The notes: generated from the sequence alone by a model not told the origin. A stretch of 64,000 nt of DNA from Mongoliibacter ruber (GCF_003003005.1 NZ_PVTR01000013.1:1-64000), one strand, 5' to 3'; counted from the first letter of the stretch, positions 25,800 through 35,760 are shown. Numbers and translations: made by a program.

Positions 25800-26153
25800 T
25801 TATTGAAATCTTGAAGTTTTAATACTTGCAACTATTATTGCAACAAGTTCATCCGCCTCCTTAATCAACCGTTTGATTTCGGGAGTTAATTCCTGATTGG
25901 TATTTATTTCATCAATAACCTCTAGAAAGAATTGACTTTCATCTCCTTCTTCCTCCACAATCTTTAATTTATTGATAAAATCAGCTGTTGACTTTGCCCT
26001 TCCCGCTGCGCGATAATTTGCGGCAACTGAACTAGAACATCGTATCAATTGATTTACGTAAGCGTTAAACTCTCTTGAATGCGGTAATTTTTCACACAAA
26101 CGCCAAACATCAATTGCAAACTGTTTTGTCCTTTGCTGCATTTCAAGTTTCAT
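25800..26153 (-). CDS. Four-helix-bundle protein (S23/IVP family)
   Basis: 117 aa from the ATG at 26153 (a TTG two codons earlier is open). It fits the family of four-helix-bundle proteins first noted in intervening sequences of 23S rRNA genes and related in fold to Avd of diversity-generating retroelements. Visible pattern: QFAIDVWRLCEKLP, then YVNQLIRCSSSVAANYRAA, FINKLKIVEEEGDESQFFLEVI, and a last helix with LVAIIVAS. No catalytic residues. It stands alone between folD and lepA, bounded on both sides by clusters of TTACGA-type repeats in inverted orientation, so it looks like an inserted cassette. Function unknown. Confidence 0.88.
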   Translation of the reverse strand: MKLEMQQRTKQFAIDVWRLCEKLPHSREFNAYVNQLIRCSSSVAANYRAAGRAKSTADFINKLKIVEEEGDESQFFLEVIDEINTNQELTPEIKRLIKEADELVAIIVASIKTSRFQ

Positions 26154-26224
26154 ATCCAAGAAATAACTTATCTAAAACTTCAAAACTTTTCTACTCATTT
26201 GAAATGAAAATTATAATTACACCC

Positions 26225-26248
26225 CGTAAGTCGTAAATCGTAAGTCCG
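26225..26248. repeat. TTACGA-type repeat cluster, right (inverted)
   Basis: Three CGTAAGT/CGTAAAT units in 24 bp. The reverse complement (CTTACGATTTACGACTTACG) matches the left cluster at 25631-25661 in motif and order, so the S23-type gene lies between inverted copies. Confidence 0.7.
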
Positions 26249-26277
26249 AAATAACTTTGAATAATGAAGTAAAATCA

Positions 26278-28065
26278 TCAATCCAACTTCAACACAGCCA
26301 TAAATGCTTCCTGTGGCACCTCCACGTTTCCTACTTGCCTCATTCTCTTCTTTCCTTTCTTCTGCTTTTCGAGTAGTTTTCGCTTACGGGAAATATCACC
26401 CCCATAACACTTGGCCAATACGTTTTTACGCAATGCCTTGACCGTTTCTCTGGCAATAATTTTTGTCCCGATGGCAGCTTGGATGGCTATTTCGAACATC
26501 TGTCGGGGCACCAATTCCTTCAATTTCTCACAAAGTCTTTTACCCCATTCGTAAGCTTTGTCTCTATGGACTATCGCCGAAAGTGCATCTACTATTTCTC
26601 CGTTGAGCATCACATCAAGTCTGACCATATGTGATTGCTTGAATCCTATCATTTCGTAATCCAAAGAGGCATATCCTCTCGAAATGGTCTTCAGCTTGTC
26701 AAAGAAGTCAAAAACAATCTCTGCCAAAGGCATATCAAAAGATAATTCAACCCGCTCTGAGGTAAGGTAAACCTGGTTTTTGATCTGTCCTCTTTTTTCC
26801 ATACACAACTGAATAACTGCTCCTACATAGTCTGAGGCAGTAATGATGGTTGCTTTGACAAAAGGTTCTTCTATATGTTTGAATCTTGTTGGATCAGGCA
26901 TGTCAGATGGTGCATTGATGAGGTTGATTTCATCATTGGTCATCAAAGCCCTAAACTGTACTGAGGGAACTGTGGTGATCACTGTCATGTCAAATTCACG
27001 TTCCAATCTTTCTTGGATGATCTCCATGTGAAGCATACCAAGAAATCCACAACGGAACCCAAAGCCTAATGCGGCGGAAGTTTCCGGTTCCCACACCAAA
27101 GAAGCATCATTGAGCTGAAGCTTTTCCATGGAAGCACGCAATTCTTCAAAATCAGTCGTTTCTACAGGATAGATACCCGCAAAAACCATAGGTTTTACAT
27201 TCTCAAATCCCTTGATAGTGGTTGCACAAGGATTTTTCACATGGGTAATCGTATCACCTACTTTGACTTCCTTGGCGACTTTGATACCAGAAATCAGGTA
27301 ACCAACATTTCCAGCTGACATGGTTTTTTGAGGGATTTGGTTGAAACCCAAAATACCGATTTCATCAGCCTCATATTCTTTACCTGTGTTGACAAATTTG
27401 ATTTTATCACCCTTGTTGATAGTGCCATTAAAAATCCTAAAAAGTACCTCTACACCTCTAAATGGATTGTATAAAGAATCAAAAATCATAGCCTGCAAGG
27501 GCTCGTCCACATTTCCTTTCGGAGGTGGCACTTTTTCTATTACAGCGGCCAAGATATCTTCTATTCCTATTCCTTCTTTTCCGGAAGCCAAGACAATATC
27601 TTCCCTATCACAACCGATCAGGTCAATCACTTCATCTGCTACTACTTCAGGATCTGCACCAGGCAAGTCAATTTTATTCAACACCGGGATGATTTCCAAA
27701 TCATGTCCAATAGCCAAATATAAATTTGAAATAGTTTGGGCTTCAATACCTTGGGAAGCATCTACAATCAACAAAGCCCCTTCACAAGCTGCAATAGACC
27801 TTGACACCTCATAGGAAAAATCCACGTGTCCTGGAGTATCAATGAGGTTTAAGGTATATTCCTCACCTTTATAATTGTACTTCATTTGGATAGCGTGAGA
27901 CTTGATGGTGATACCTCTCTCACGTTCCAGGTCCATATTATCAAGTAATTGGTCCTGCATATCTCTATCAGTCACCGTATTGGTAAACTGTAGTAGACGG
28001 TCTGCCAGTGTACTCTTGCCGTGATCAATGTGGGCAATGATACAGAAATTTCTAATTTTTTGCAT
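26278..28065 (-). CDS. lepA: Elongation factor 4 (LepA)
   Basis: 595 aa from the ATG at 28065, the usual length. A translational GTPase that binds the ribosome and affects initiation and back-translocation. G1 AHIDHGKST (11-19), G3 DTPGHVD, G4 NKIDLP, then domains II, III, V and the LepA-specific C-terminal domain ([24 protein letters not shown]). An extension of 19 codons is open, but a TATTTTTG -7 box at 28080-28087 lies inside it, so the shorter start is preferred; ATG 28071 is the only close alternative. Confidence 0.97.
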   Translation of the reverse strand: MQKIRNFCIIAHIDHGKSTLADRLLQFTNTVTDRDMQDQLLDNMDLERERGITIKSHAIQMKYNYKGEEYTLNLIDTPGHVDFSYEVSRSIAACEGALLIVDASQGIEAQTISNLYLAIGHDLEIIPVLNKIDLPGADPEVVADEVIDLIGCDREDIVLASGKEGIGIEDILAAVIEKVPPPKGNVDEPLQAMIFDSLYNPFRGVEVLFRIFNGTINKGDKIKFVNTGKEYEADEIGILGFNQIPQKTMSAGNVGYLISGIKVAKEVKVGDTITHVKNPCATTIKGFENVKPMVFAGIYPVETTDFEELRASMEKLQLNDASLVWEPETSAALGFGFRCGFLGMLHMEIIQERLEREFDMTVITTVPSVQFRALMTNDEINLINAPSDMPDPTRFKHIEEPFVKATIITASDYVGAVIQLCMEKRGQIKNQVYLTSERVELSFDMPLAEIVFDFFDKLKTISRGYASLDYEMIGFKQSHMVRLDVMLNGEIVDALSAIVHRDKAYEWGKRLCEKLKELVPRQMFEIAIQAAIGTKIIARETVKALRKNVLAKCYGGDISRKRKLLEKQKKGKKRMRQVGNVEVPQEAFMAVLKLD

Positions 28066-28079
28066 ATTCATTCTGGGCG

Positions 28080-28087
28080 CAAAAATA
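28080..28087 (-). promoter_or_regulatory. Bacteroidota-type -7 box (TATTTTTG) of lepA
   Basis: Exact TAnnTTTG match on the minus strand, 14 bp before the preferred ATG. The untranslated leader would be very short. Confidence 0.55.
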
Positions 28088-28220
28088 GATAAAATTATGG
28101 GTTTTATTGGTATACAAATCAAAGGTTAACCTTTTTTGTTTTGTCAGATTGATCTTTTTATAACCTTTTGATTGGGTAAATGTGGTTTATCTTTTTTTAA
28201 CAGATGATTTTGCATTTATC

Positions 28221-28252
28221 TTGACAAAATACCTGCAAACTTATTTTCTTTG
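28221..28252 (+). promoter_or_regulatory. Probable promoter of the DUF4924 gene
   Basis: TTGACA at 28221-28226 and TTTCTTTG at 28245-28252 (one mismatch to TAnnTTTG), 21 bp between TTG and the -7 box. The ATG at 28276 follows 23 bp later. The spacing fits the Bacteroidota consensus. Confidence 0.5.
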
Positions 28253-28275
28253 TGGTCACAACCTGCCTTTACTTT

Positions 28276-28821
28276 ATGAAGCCTGTAGCTGAAAAGAAAA
28301 AATCCCAAAATATCCCTGAATACATCATTTATATGTACCAAATGGAAGATTTGATCCGGGCCTATGAGTTCAACCTGGATGAAATCAAACAATTTGTTGT
28401 TTCTCATTATCCCATTTCTGATGAAGAGAAAGAAGAAACGCTAAATTGGTTCTCAGAATTGGCAGAACAAATGAAGAAAGAGGGGATTGCAGAAAAAGGA
28501 CACCTCAGTAAAACCCAAATACATGTTGCAGAATTGGCTACAATCCATTGGTCACTGATCAAAACTGACAAAACATACTTTGAGCATTACAAAAACGCTA
28601 AACCGCACATTGTCCATTTGGTAATTGAGGCCGGAGAAGAAGCTCCTTCCAATGAAATCCAAGTTTGTCTAAATGCTGTTTACGGATTGCTTTTGGCCAA
28701 ATTAAAAGGCAGAGAAATCCCCAAAGACATGAATGAAGCCACAGATGCCTTTGGGAATGTGCTGAGCTATCTCAACTGGATTTACTTTTACAATCAGGAG
28801 AAAAGCGTAAGGGAAAATTGA
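28276..28821 (+). CDS. DUF4924-like cytoplasmic protein
   Basis: 181 aa from the ATG at 28276; an upstream GTG is open, but it lies within the likely promoter. All-helical, no signal peptide or membrane segment. The N-terminus (KSQNIPEYIIYMYQMEDLIR, then FNLDEIKQFVV) resembles the DUF4924 family of Bacteroidota, which has no known role. It ends directly against the convergent helicase gene: the stop codons lie side by side with no base between. Confidence 0.75.
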   Translation: MKPVAEKKKSQNIPEYIIYMYQMEDLIRAYEFNLDEIKQFVVSHYPISDEEKEETLNWFSELAEQMKKEGIAEKGHLSKTQIHVAELATIHWSLIKTDKTYFEHYKNAKPHIVHLVIEAGEEAPSNEIQVCLNAVYGLLLAKLKGREIPKDMNEATDAFGNVLSYLNWIYFYNQEKSVREN

Positions 28822-30750
28822 TTACTCCAAATACTCATAAACACTTTTGTAACAATTATTTTCATCCACATAATCCAAAAACGCATTGTAAAAAGGATGA
28901 GTGCTTAGGGTGGCGCTGTCTCCAATGAGAATCATTTTTCTTTTGGCCCGGGTAAGGGCTACATTCATCCTTCTGGTATCACTTAGAAACCCTATTTCTC
29001 CTTTGGCGTTTGACCGAACCAAACTGATCATCATGATATCCCTTTCTCTCCCCTGAAAACCATCAATAGAGTCAATGGTCAGGAACTCTGAATAAGAGCG
29101 AAGGTTGGGGAATTCATACGTGTCAAAAAGCAATTCATTGAATCGTCTCACTTGTGCCCTGTATGGTGCGATCAGACCTATACTTCTTTCCTGTTCCTTA
29201 AGTGTACTCACTCCAAATCTTTTGAGCATTTTTTCTAAATAACTTAAGGCAAACCTTGCTTCCTCCAGGTTAAAAGTACTCAATGATTCTTCCTCTACCT
29301 GTTCTGTGTAACCCGATCCGGAAGTATCAATAAATTCCAAAACGGGTTCGTCTTCTTGGAGGTAATGCAATTTGGTATTTGAGGCAGCCAATAGTTCTCC
29401 TTTGTAAAAATAAGTGTTGGAAAAACCCATGATCAGCTTGTGCATTCTGTATTGCTCCTGAAGCATTTTTGAACTAGATGGCTGTCTGAGAATTGCTTTT
29501 TCAAATAATGTCACACTCAAACCCAGTTTGGCAGCCTCAAAGGACTTGATCGTAGGTGGAAGTTGGAAATGGTCTCCCGCCAAAACCACCTTACTGGCTT
29601 TTTGGATAGGTATCCAAGTGGCCGCCTCTAGTCCCTGTCCCGCTTCATCTATAAAAACAACAGGGAAATTCATGCCTTTGAGGTAATTGGACGCAGCCCC
29701 AACCAAAGTGCATGCAATGACCTGAACAGATTTGAATATGTCATACACAATATAATCTTCAAGATTTTTAGCTTCATCCCTACACCTGTCCGCTTCCTCA
29801 AAATTCCTCCTGCGTTGCATCCTTTCCTCATGGCCAAAATTGCGTTTATGCTTTTTACCCATTTTGACAAATTCTTCTATGGATTTTTTAAGGCGCTTTA
29901 AATCCTTGTAACTATCGTGATTGGCAATTCTGGCATCCAAAGTCTGGGAAAGAATCTGTTCATCAACCCGAGCGGGGTGCCCCATTCTCAAGGTAGCCAC
30001 ACTCCTTTCCGATAATTTCTCTACCAATAGATCCACTGCAGCGTTGCTCGGTGCACAAACCAGCACTTGAGGATTCCATTCGAGTGTTTTTTCAATAGCC
30101 CCTACCAAAGTAGTGGTTTTCCCTGTTCCAGGAGGGCCATGGATAATGGCAACATCATTTGCGTTTATGACCATCTCCACCGCTTCATTCTGCTTATCAT
30201 TCAGGTGCTCCAGTGGATTGAATTCCCGCTGCTTGATTTCGGCTTCTTTTTCCCCCAGCAAAACACGCTTCAGCTCCCCCAACCTACTGTTATCGGCTTT
30301 GGCTACAGCATGTAAAGCATTTTCCATCTCTCTGTAACTTGCTTCATCAAACAAGAGGTCTACTCCCATTCTCCCCTTATGAAACCACTCCGGCAACTCC
30401 TCCACTTGAAAGGTTACCGTCATGACATCCTTTTTGACCTGATTGATGACCCCATTGATCCTGTTTTTAGGAGAATTAAAGGATTCATGATTAGAAAAAA
30501 TAGAGACCGATTTGCCTGACTGAAATAGATGGGCTTGATTAGGTTCTGATCTTTCCAGGTCAACAATGAGACGTTCACCATAACCAAACCTTGTTTTTTT
30601 GAGTGAAACGGGATACCAACAAATTCCCTCATCTTTTCTATCTGAAAGTGAGCTGTATAAAAATTTTTTCTTGTATTGTTCCAGGTCTTCTTGCCATTCC
30701 TGCTTTAAAAGTTTTAAAGAAATTTTTAATTCTTCCTGAATTTCTGACAT
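28822..30750 (-). CDS. Superfamily 1 DNA/RNA helicase, SMUBP-2/IGHMBP2-like
   Basis: 642 aa from the ATG at 30750 (preceded by an in-frame TTG). An N-terminal beta-barrel-rich region is followed by Walker [15 protein letters not shown], the Walker B/motif II VFIDEAGQ, motif III GDHFQLPP, motif IV/V with TIDSIDGFQGRERDIMMIS, and motif VI ALTRAKRKMILIGD. This is the Upf1/SMUBP-2 branch, which usually moves 5' to 3' on single strands. It is a single unit with no mobile or defence partners next to it. A role in replication or RNA metabolism is inferred from the family. Confidence 0.92.
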   Translation of the reverse strand: MSEIQEELKISLKLLKQEWQEDLEQYKKKFLYSSLSDRKDEGICWYPVSLKKTRFGYGERLIVDLERSEPNQAHLFQSGKSVSIFSNHESFNSPKNRINGVINQVKKDVMTVTFQVEELPEWFHKGRMGVDLLFDEASYREMENALHAVAKADNSRLGELKRVLLGEKEAEIKQREFNPLEHLNDKQNEAVEMVINANDVAIIHGPPGTGKTTTLVGAIEKTLEWNPQVLVCAPSNAAVDLLVEKLSERSVATLRMGHPARVDEQILSQTLDARIANHDSYKDLKRLKKSIEEFVKMGKKHKRNFGHEERMQRRRNFEEADRCRDEAKNLEDYIVYDIFKSVQVIACTLVGAASNYLKGMNFPVVFIDEAGQGLEAATWIPIQKASKVVLAGDHFQLPPTIKSFEAAKLGLSVTLFEKAILRQPSSSKMLQEQYRMHKLIMGFSNTYFYKGELLAASNTKLHYLQEDEPVLEFIDTSGSGYTEQVEEESLSTFNLEEARFALSYLEKMLKRFGVSTLKEQERSIGLIAPYRAQVRRFNELLFDTYEFPNLRSYSEFLTIDSIDGFQGRERDIMMISLVRSNAKGEIGFLSDTRRMNVALTRAKRKMILIGDSATLSTHPFYNAFLDYVDENNCYKSVYEYLE

Positions 30751-30817
30751 CAATTGCTAATTTTAACACAAATCTAACAGTTAAACACCACCCTTTAAAT
30801 ACTGTTATACATATACT

Positions 30818-31411
30818 GTGAATTATTTAGCGCATGCATATCTGTCATTTGAGGAACCTAAGGTGCTTGTAGGCAACTTTATAGGTGATTTTGTGAGAGG
30901 AGCAATAGAAAAATCCTATGAAAAAGAAATAGTCATAGGTGTAAAACTTCATTGGGAGATTGATCATTTTACTGACAATCACCCTGTGGTGAAAGAAGCT
31001 CAAGAAATCTTGAGACCGGAATATGGCAGGTATTCTACTGTAATCACAGACATGTATTTTGACTATTTTTTGGCCAAATACTGGAAAAATTATCATCGCG
31101 ATCCATTGCAGGACTATGTTCAAAATGTATATGAAACAATAGAAAGTTTCCGTGATGTCTTACCTGTAAAATTCCTAAAGACCTTTGCCTACATGAAATA
31201 CTACAATTGGCTTGGTGGGTATGGTGAGCTGGACGGAATCCGTAGAGCAATGACAGGTATGGCCAAGAAAACGCGGTTTCAGTCTAAATTGGAAACAGCT
31301 CATATCTTTTTGGATGAACACCATGAGTACTTAAGGATTCATTTCGGGGATTTTTTCGAGGATCTTGTTCAGCATTCCAAAGTCAAACTTCAAGAACTGA
31401 AATCAGAATGA
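30818..31411 (+). CDS. acpH: Acyl carrier protein phosphodiesterase
   Basis: 197 aa from a GTG start. It removes 4'-phosphopantetheine from holo-ACP. The family signature is clear: NYLAHAYLSFEEPKVLVGNFIGDFVRG at the N-terminus, IDHFTDNHP (His/Asp metal set) and TDMYFDYFLAKYW, as in AcpH/DUF479. The length is normal. The downstream membrane protein gene overlaps the stop by 4 bp (ATGA). Divergent from the helicase. Confidence 0.9.
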   Translation: MNYLAHAYLSFEEPKVLVGNFIGDFVRGAIEKSYEKEIVIGVKLHWEIDHFTDNHPVVKEAQEILRPEYGRYSTVITDMYFDYFLAKYWKNYHRDPLQDYVQNVYETIESFRDVLPVKFLKTFAYMKYYNWLGGYGELDGIRRAMTGMAKKTRFQSKLETAHIFLDEHHEYLRIHFGDFFEDLVQHSKVKLQELKSE

Positions 31412-31869
31412 TTGAATGTAAACCAAAAACAAGTACTTATTTAGCACTTGGCTTAATAGTTATTATTTTGATCAGCGGATTGATTTACATACTCAATCAT
31501 TTCGCCACTGTACGGACTTTAGGTTTGTTTTTCTACCTTTTTGCTGCTGTATTACTGACCTTGGTAATACTCTTGCTTTTGGTAAAAATGATGGCTTCAT
31601 ACAAGTTTATTTCTGCTGGAAAATCACAAATTATCACTAGACTGCCTTTGAGAGGGAAAACAAAAACCTATGCTTTGGATCAAGTATTGGTATGGGAAGA
31701 AGAAAAAGTAACAACCAATAAAAGGGAGTTCAGCCAACTTACCATTGTTTTTGATGATAAAACCTCTTTTACCCTAAGTAATCATGAACACGTAAATTAT
31801 GAGAAGTTCTTGGCTTACCTGCAAAAGAGGCTAATCAAAAAAAAGGTGGATAAAATGAAAAAAAACTAA
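31408..31869 (+). CDS. Small membrane protein with two transmembrane helices
   Basis: 153 aa. Helices at about 11-32 and 38-62, then a soluble C-terminal part of mixed beta structure with a basic end (KKKVDKMKKN). No signal peptide; inner membrane. The cytoplasmic part resembles a small PH-like domain by strand pattern (ISAGKSQIITRLPLRG, YALDQVLVWEEEKV) but I cannot name a family. It overlaps acpH by 4 bp, so the two are cotranscribed. Confidence 0.75.
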   Translation: MIECKPKTSTYLALGLIVIILISGLIYILNHFATVRTLGLFFYLFAAVLLTLVILLLLVKMMASYKFISAGKSQIITRLPLRGKTKTYALDQVLVWEEEKVTTNKREFSQLTIVFDDKTSFTLSNHEHVNYEKFLAYLQKRLIKKKVDKMKKN

Positions 31870-31870
31870 A

Positions 31871-32923
31871 TTAAAATCTTACCGCCATAGATGTAGTCAC
31901 AGCGGTGTTTCCTCTACTGAACTTTGCCCCTGGCAGTTCGAAATATGCCTCATCAGGAGTATAAAATTGTCTAATTTCCAACCTTAGTAAAGCTGATGGT
32001 GCCACGATATAGTCAAAATTTAATGAAGCACCTGAAACTTTGACTCCCTGATCTACAATTACACCTTTCGGATCTGAATAATACTCCAGTCTACCTGCAA
32101 GGATAAATTTTTCAAACACTTCTCTTTTTAAAGAAGCAGTTACACCGTACCAATGGTTGATAAAACCAAAGTAAGTATCTTCAATTCCATAATCAGCGCC
32201 TACTGTAGTTCCCCACCTGTTTTTTTCGTATTGCAGGTAAAAATTATTAAAGAAACGGGCCCTATAAAGAGGCTGTGGACTTTCGTTACCGAAATAATTG
32301 GCATAGTTGATTTCCATGCCTTCCATAGGCCTATAATTTACGCCCAGGCCAAAGCCAATAGACTGGTTTCTCGGATTCCTTTGGACATTCTGCCATCCAT
32401 TTGTTGCCCAAAGTATTAAATCAAGTCTTTCGCTTTTTTCATAAGTCAACCTCGCCCCTGTAAGAAAATAAGGGGAATTTTCAGCCATCAGACTGCGGCT
32501 TAGGTGCCAACAATCCATACCATACCAACTTTCAAAACCTATATGTGAAGGCATAATCCCCATATCCAGCCACAATTTATCAGCGATTTTAACACCTACT
32601 GAAGCTTCATTGACAAATTGTGCCCAAGTAGGTTCCCCCGCAAGGTTATACTGGGCATAGGTTCCCGTCATCAAGGCAAAGTTAGCCCTAAAACGATCAT
32701 CTGTGTAACTTGCTTTTAGTACAGCAAGGTTAACGCTAAACTCATTGTGTCTATTAAAGTTGAACAAAAAATCAGGCCTTAAATGCTCCTCAGGCTGATT
32801 GAAGTCATAAGAATAATAGGTCTCTACATATCCGGAAAAGGTAAATTTAGAATTAAAGGTATTCTCCTGCGCATAAGAAGCCTGTGTATAAAATAGGAAA
32901 AGCGCTAAAACCAATTTTCTCAT
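31871..32923 (-). CDS. Outer-membrane porin, OmpL-like beta-barrel
   Basis: 350 aa from the ATG at 32923, giving a proper signal peptide ending SYAQ; the longer frame would hide it. Mature barrel with alternating aromatic strands (YVETYYSYDFNQPEEHLRPD, NRHNEFSVNLAVLKASY) and a C-terminal Phe, features of the Bacteroidota outer-membrane beta-barrel porin group. It converges on the small membrane protein gene with 1 bp between the stops. It lies after ppa on the same strand, separated by a terminator, so it needs its own promoter or read-through. Confidence 0.85.
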   Translation of the reverse strand: MRKLVLALFLFYTQASYAQENTFNSKFTFSGYVETYYSYDFNQPEEHLRPDFLFNFNRHNEFSVNLAVLKASYTDDRFRANFALMTGTYAQYNLAGEPTWAQFVNEASVGVKIADKLWLDMGIMPSHIGFESWYGMDCWHLSRSLMAENSPYFLTGARLTYEKSERLDLILWATNGWQNVQRNPRNQSIGFGLGVNYRPMEGMEINYANYFGNESPQPLYRARFFNNFYLQYEKNRWGTTVGADYGIEDTYFGFINHWYGVTASLKREVFEKFILAGRLEYYSDPKGVIVDQGVKVSGASLNFDYIVAPSALLRLEIRQFYTPDEAYFELPGAKFSRGNTAVTTSMAVRF

Positions 32924-32932
32924 AAACCCAAA

Positions 32933-32964
32933 TATAAAAAATATGCCCGGAACAGGTTCCGGGC
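32933..32964 (-). terminator. Terminator of ppa
   Basis: Perfect 9-bp stem GCCCGGAAC / GTTCCGGGC (32945-32964), then on the minus strand ATATTTTTTATATT. It is 9 bp after the ppa stop codon and overlaps the region just before the porin start. Confidence 0.85.
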
Positions 32965-32972
32965 AATGGATA

Positions 32973-33509
32973 TTAATGTGTTCTGAAGTTTTGATCATAA
33001 AGATCAATACTTTCCTGTATGATTTTGTAGGCTTCTTCCTTACCCAAAAAATCTTCTACTTTGACCTCTTTGTTTTCAAGTTTTTTGTAATCTTCAAAAA
33101 ACCTGTGAACCTCCTTCATCAAGTGAGGAGGAAGCTCATCAATATCATTGATATAATTGACGGATTGATCTTCAGAGGCTACCGCGATAATTTTATCATC
33201 AGCTTCTCCACCATCTACCATTCTCATCACACCGATCACTTTGGCATTTACCAGAGTCATTGAAGGAATATCGATCTGAGAAATAATCAGGATATCCAAG
33301 GGATCCTTGTCATCACAAAAAGTCTGTGGAATAAAACCATAATTTGCCGGATAATGTACCGCAGAAAACAATACCCTATCCAAAAGAAGCATGCCTGTCT
33401 TTTTATCAAGCTCATATTTACCTTTACTCCCTTTTGGTATTTCAATCACGCCCATCACAAATTCCGGGGCGTTTTTTCCTATTTGCACATCGTGCCATGG
33501 ATTAATCAT
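32973..33509 (-). CDS. ppa: Inorganic pyrophosphatase, family I
   Basis: 178 aa. It hydrolyses pyrophosphate to phosphate, pulling biosynthetic reactions forward. Family signatures: ELDKKTGMLLLDRVLFSAVHYPANYGFIPQT and DDKDPLDILIISQ with the acidic metal cluster, then MRMVDGGEADDKI. The length is as in bacterial soluble enzymes. It is followed by its terminator. No other genes share its transcript upstream; 145 bp separate it from the histidine kinase stop. Confidence 0.96.
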   Translation of the reverse strand: MINPWHDVQIGKNAPEFVMGVIEIPKGSKGKYELDKKTGMLLLDRVLFSAVHYPANYGFIPQTFCDDKDPLDILIISQIDIPSMTLVNAKVIGVMRMVDGGEADDKIIAVASEDQSVNYINDIDELPPHLMKEVHRFFEDYKKLENKEVKVEDFLGKEEAYKIIQESIDLYDQNFRTH

Positions 33510-33654
33510 AACTAAAAACTTTATTTAAATATCTGAATTGGAACGCAAATTACTGCCTATTTACATTTTGGCAAAGCTTTAATTTTCTTTTTCCAGTTCA
33601 ATTCTATTTTTACTGGACAGGAAAAACAACTATAATGACTCTAAATCACTTTGT

Positions 33655-35760
33655 TCATGCCTCAGGCTGAGAAACTGGCAAGTGAATCATAAAGGTAGTC
33701 CCCTGACCCTCATCACTATGCACTGTAAGCTTCCCACGGTGATTCTCAATAATGGTATAGACTATTGAAAGTCCCAAACCTGTTCCCTGACCGACAGCTT
33801 TGGTGGTGAAAAATGGTTCAAAAATTCGATTTTGCAATTCTTTGGGTATTCCTGGACCATTATCCTCAATTTGAATCTTGACAAAATCTCCTTCAAGTGA
33901 AGTTCTGATGGTGATCATACCTTTCTTCCCTTCTTCGGGATGATCTAAAAGTGCATGAACAGCATTATTCAGGATGTTCATAAATACTTGGTTGATTTTA
34001 CCTGCAAGACATTCTACCATTGGAATAGCGCCGTATTCTTTGACTATTTCTATTTGGCTACCAATAGTGCTATTGAGCAAGACTAAAGTACTGTCAATAC
34101 CTTCATGAATATCCACATGCTTGATATCTTGCTCATCTATCCGTGAAAAAATCCTAAGTCCTTTGACTATCTCCACAGTCCTCTTTGCTCCATCTTCCAT
34201 TCCTTTCAGCAACTGTTCTACCTCATTTAAAAGGTAGTCAAATTCCAGATCCCTTTCGAGAGCAGTAAGCTCTCTCCTAGTATCATCAGAAAATTCGACA
34301 GCACCTTTTCTTCTGTATGCCTCCACGATTTCCAATATGTCCTTGATGTCTCTTTTTAAAGGGGATATATTGGAAGAGACAAAGTTGATGGGATTGTTGA
34401 TTTCATGTGCTATCCCTGCAGTCAATTGGCCCAAGGATGCCATTTTCTCTTGGTTCACAAGTTGGGTTTGTGTCTGTTGCAAATCGTGAAGAATTTCCTC
34501 AAGCTCCTCAGTTCTTTTGCGGACTTTTTCTTCCAAAACCTCATTTTGTCTCAAAATCAGTATTTCGGTTTCTTCCATAACCCTCAACTTTTCACTTTGC
34601 TCCTTATCTTTTTCCTGTTTTAAGGCATTGATTCGATATGCCAATGCGAGCGAAAGTAATATCGCTTCAAAAGCAGTCCCCAAAAGCATCGGTAGACTCG
34701 GGAAGGTCCCAAGGTAAATAAGGCCTGTATTGTGAAGTATAAAGGAGAATAATCCTACCAGGAAGAAAGCCCAGGCAAAAAGGAAATATTCAGCAGGTTT
34801 GAAATTCTTGTTGGCTACTACAAATGCTGTAGAAATAAAGAAAACCACAACCATCAATCCAGCCAAATCTGTGATGGAGTAACTCACTTCTACCAAACCA
34901 AACAGGCGAGAAGTAAAACCTATCCCATACAGAATGGCAACTCCATTGAGTACCAGGTGAAGCTTTGGAGTATGAAATTTTGTTTTGAGAAAGTTCTGTA
35001 TGAAGAGTACACCAAATATTCCTGAAAATGATGAGAAGAAAATAATGCTGACTTGATACAAGTCGGTATTCTCTTGAAAAAAGAAAATATTGCTGTAGCC
35101 CAAAAGAGATATCTGAGCCATTCCTATACATATGATATACAAAAAGTAATAAAGATATCCCTTATCCTGCACTAAAAAATATAGGAAGAAGTTGTAAAGT
35201 GCCAGAGCAAGCATGATCCCGCAATAAATAGATACCAGGGTAAGTATTTGATTGCTTTTCTTCAAAATCCTCTCATTCTCATAAGTGGTCAATGAAAAAC
35301 GAAGGGGATCTGAAGATAAAATTCTGAATTCCAGAAACCCTCTCGAATCCCTGTAAACAGGCAACCTGTAAACTGGATTTGGATAGAAAAAATCACTCTC
35401 TGTAAGCGCTTCCAGACGCTCGATAATCAAGCCCTCTTCATCTACATAATTGAGCGATGTGAAAACAAAAGTTGGGTTGGAAATTTCAATCAAATCAGCT
35501 TTTTCAAAAGCTGCACTGTTCAAGGGGATTTTTAATTTGACTGTATCTTCGACAAATCCTAAATCATTATAACCACTACTTTTTACATTTAAAACCTCGA
35601 AATCACCCTTTTCTGGATCAAAAACAAAGGTTTCAAAACTCTCCAATGAACTTGGAGTACGGTCTCCAAAGAAACCAAACAGAAAAATAAGTGTAGCCCC
35701 TAGCAAAAACACCAAGGGCAATAACCAATAAAGTCTGTTTATTTTTTTGAGGTCTCCCAT
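33655..35760 (-). CDS. 7TMR-DISM sensor histidine kinase
   Basis: 701 aa. An N-terminal segment, then an extracytoplasmic 7TMR-DISMED2-like beta domain (about 30-170), seven transmembrane helices (about 180-390), a coiled coil (about 395-440), a DHp helix with His452 in IAHEINNP, and HATPase with NILNNAVHALL, DNGPGIP and GTGLGLSIV. 7TMR-DISM receptors are thought to sense small, often carbohydrate-like ligands. It overlaps the GNAT-like gene by 22 bp and is the last gene of a three-gene operon with it and an E1-like protein; a receiver gene lies divergent at 37757. Confidence 0.93.
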   Translation of the reverse strand: MGDLKKINRLYWLLPLVFLLGATLIFLFGFFGDRTPSSLESFETFVFDPEKGDFEVLNVKSSGYNDLGFVEDTVKLKIPLNSAAFEKADLIEISNPTFVFTSLNYVDEEGLIIERLEALTESDFFYPNPVYRLPVYRDSRGFLEFRILSSDPLRFSLTTYENERILKKSNQILTLVSIYCGIMLALALYNFFLYFLVQDKGYLYYFLYIICIGMAQISLLGYSNIFFFQENTDLYQVSIIFFSSFSGIFGVLFIQNFLKTKFHTPKLHLVLNGVAILYGIGFTSRLFGLVEVSYSITDLAGLMVVVFFISTAFVVANKNFKPAEYFLFAWAFFLVGLFSFILHNTGLIYLGTFPSLPMLLGTAFEAILLSLALAYRINALKQEKDKEQSEKLRVMEETEILILRQNEVLEEKVRKRTEELEEILHDLQQTQTQLVNQEKMASLGQLTAGIAHEINNPINFVSSNISPLKRDIKDILEIVEAYRRKGAVEFSDDTRRELTALERDLEFDYLLNEVEQLLKGMEDGAKRTVEIVKGLRIFSRIDEQDIKHVDIHEGIDSTLVLLNSTIGSQIEIVKEYGAIPMVECLAGKINQVFMNILNNAVHALLDHPEEGKKGMITIRTSLEGDFVKIQIEDNGPGIPKELQNRIFEPFFTTKAVGQGTGLGLSIVYTIIENHRGKLTVHSDEGQGTTFMIHLPVSQPEA

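Noticed and set aside
25631-26248. CRISPR array
   Set aside because: The repeated units are about 7 bp and nearly adjacent, with no regular spacers and no cas genes.
28822-30750. Helicase as part of a defence island
   Set aside because: SMUBP-2-like helicases can occur in defence loci, but the neighbours here are DUF4924 and acpH, with no nuclease or methylase.
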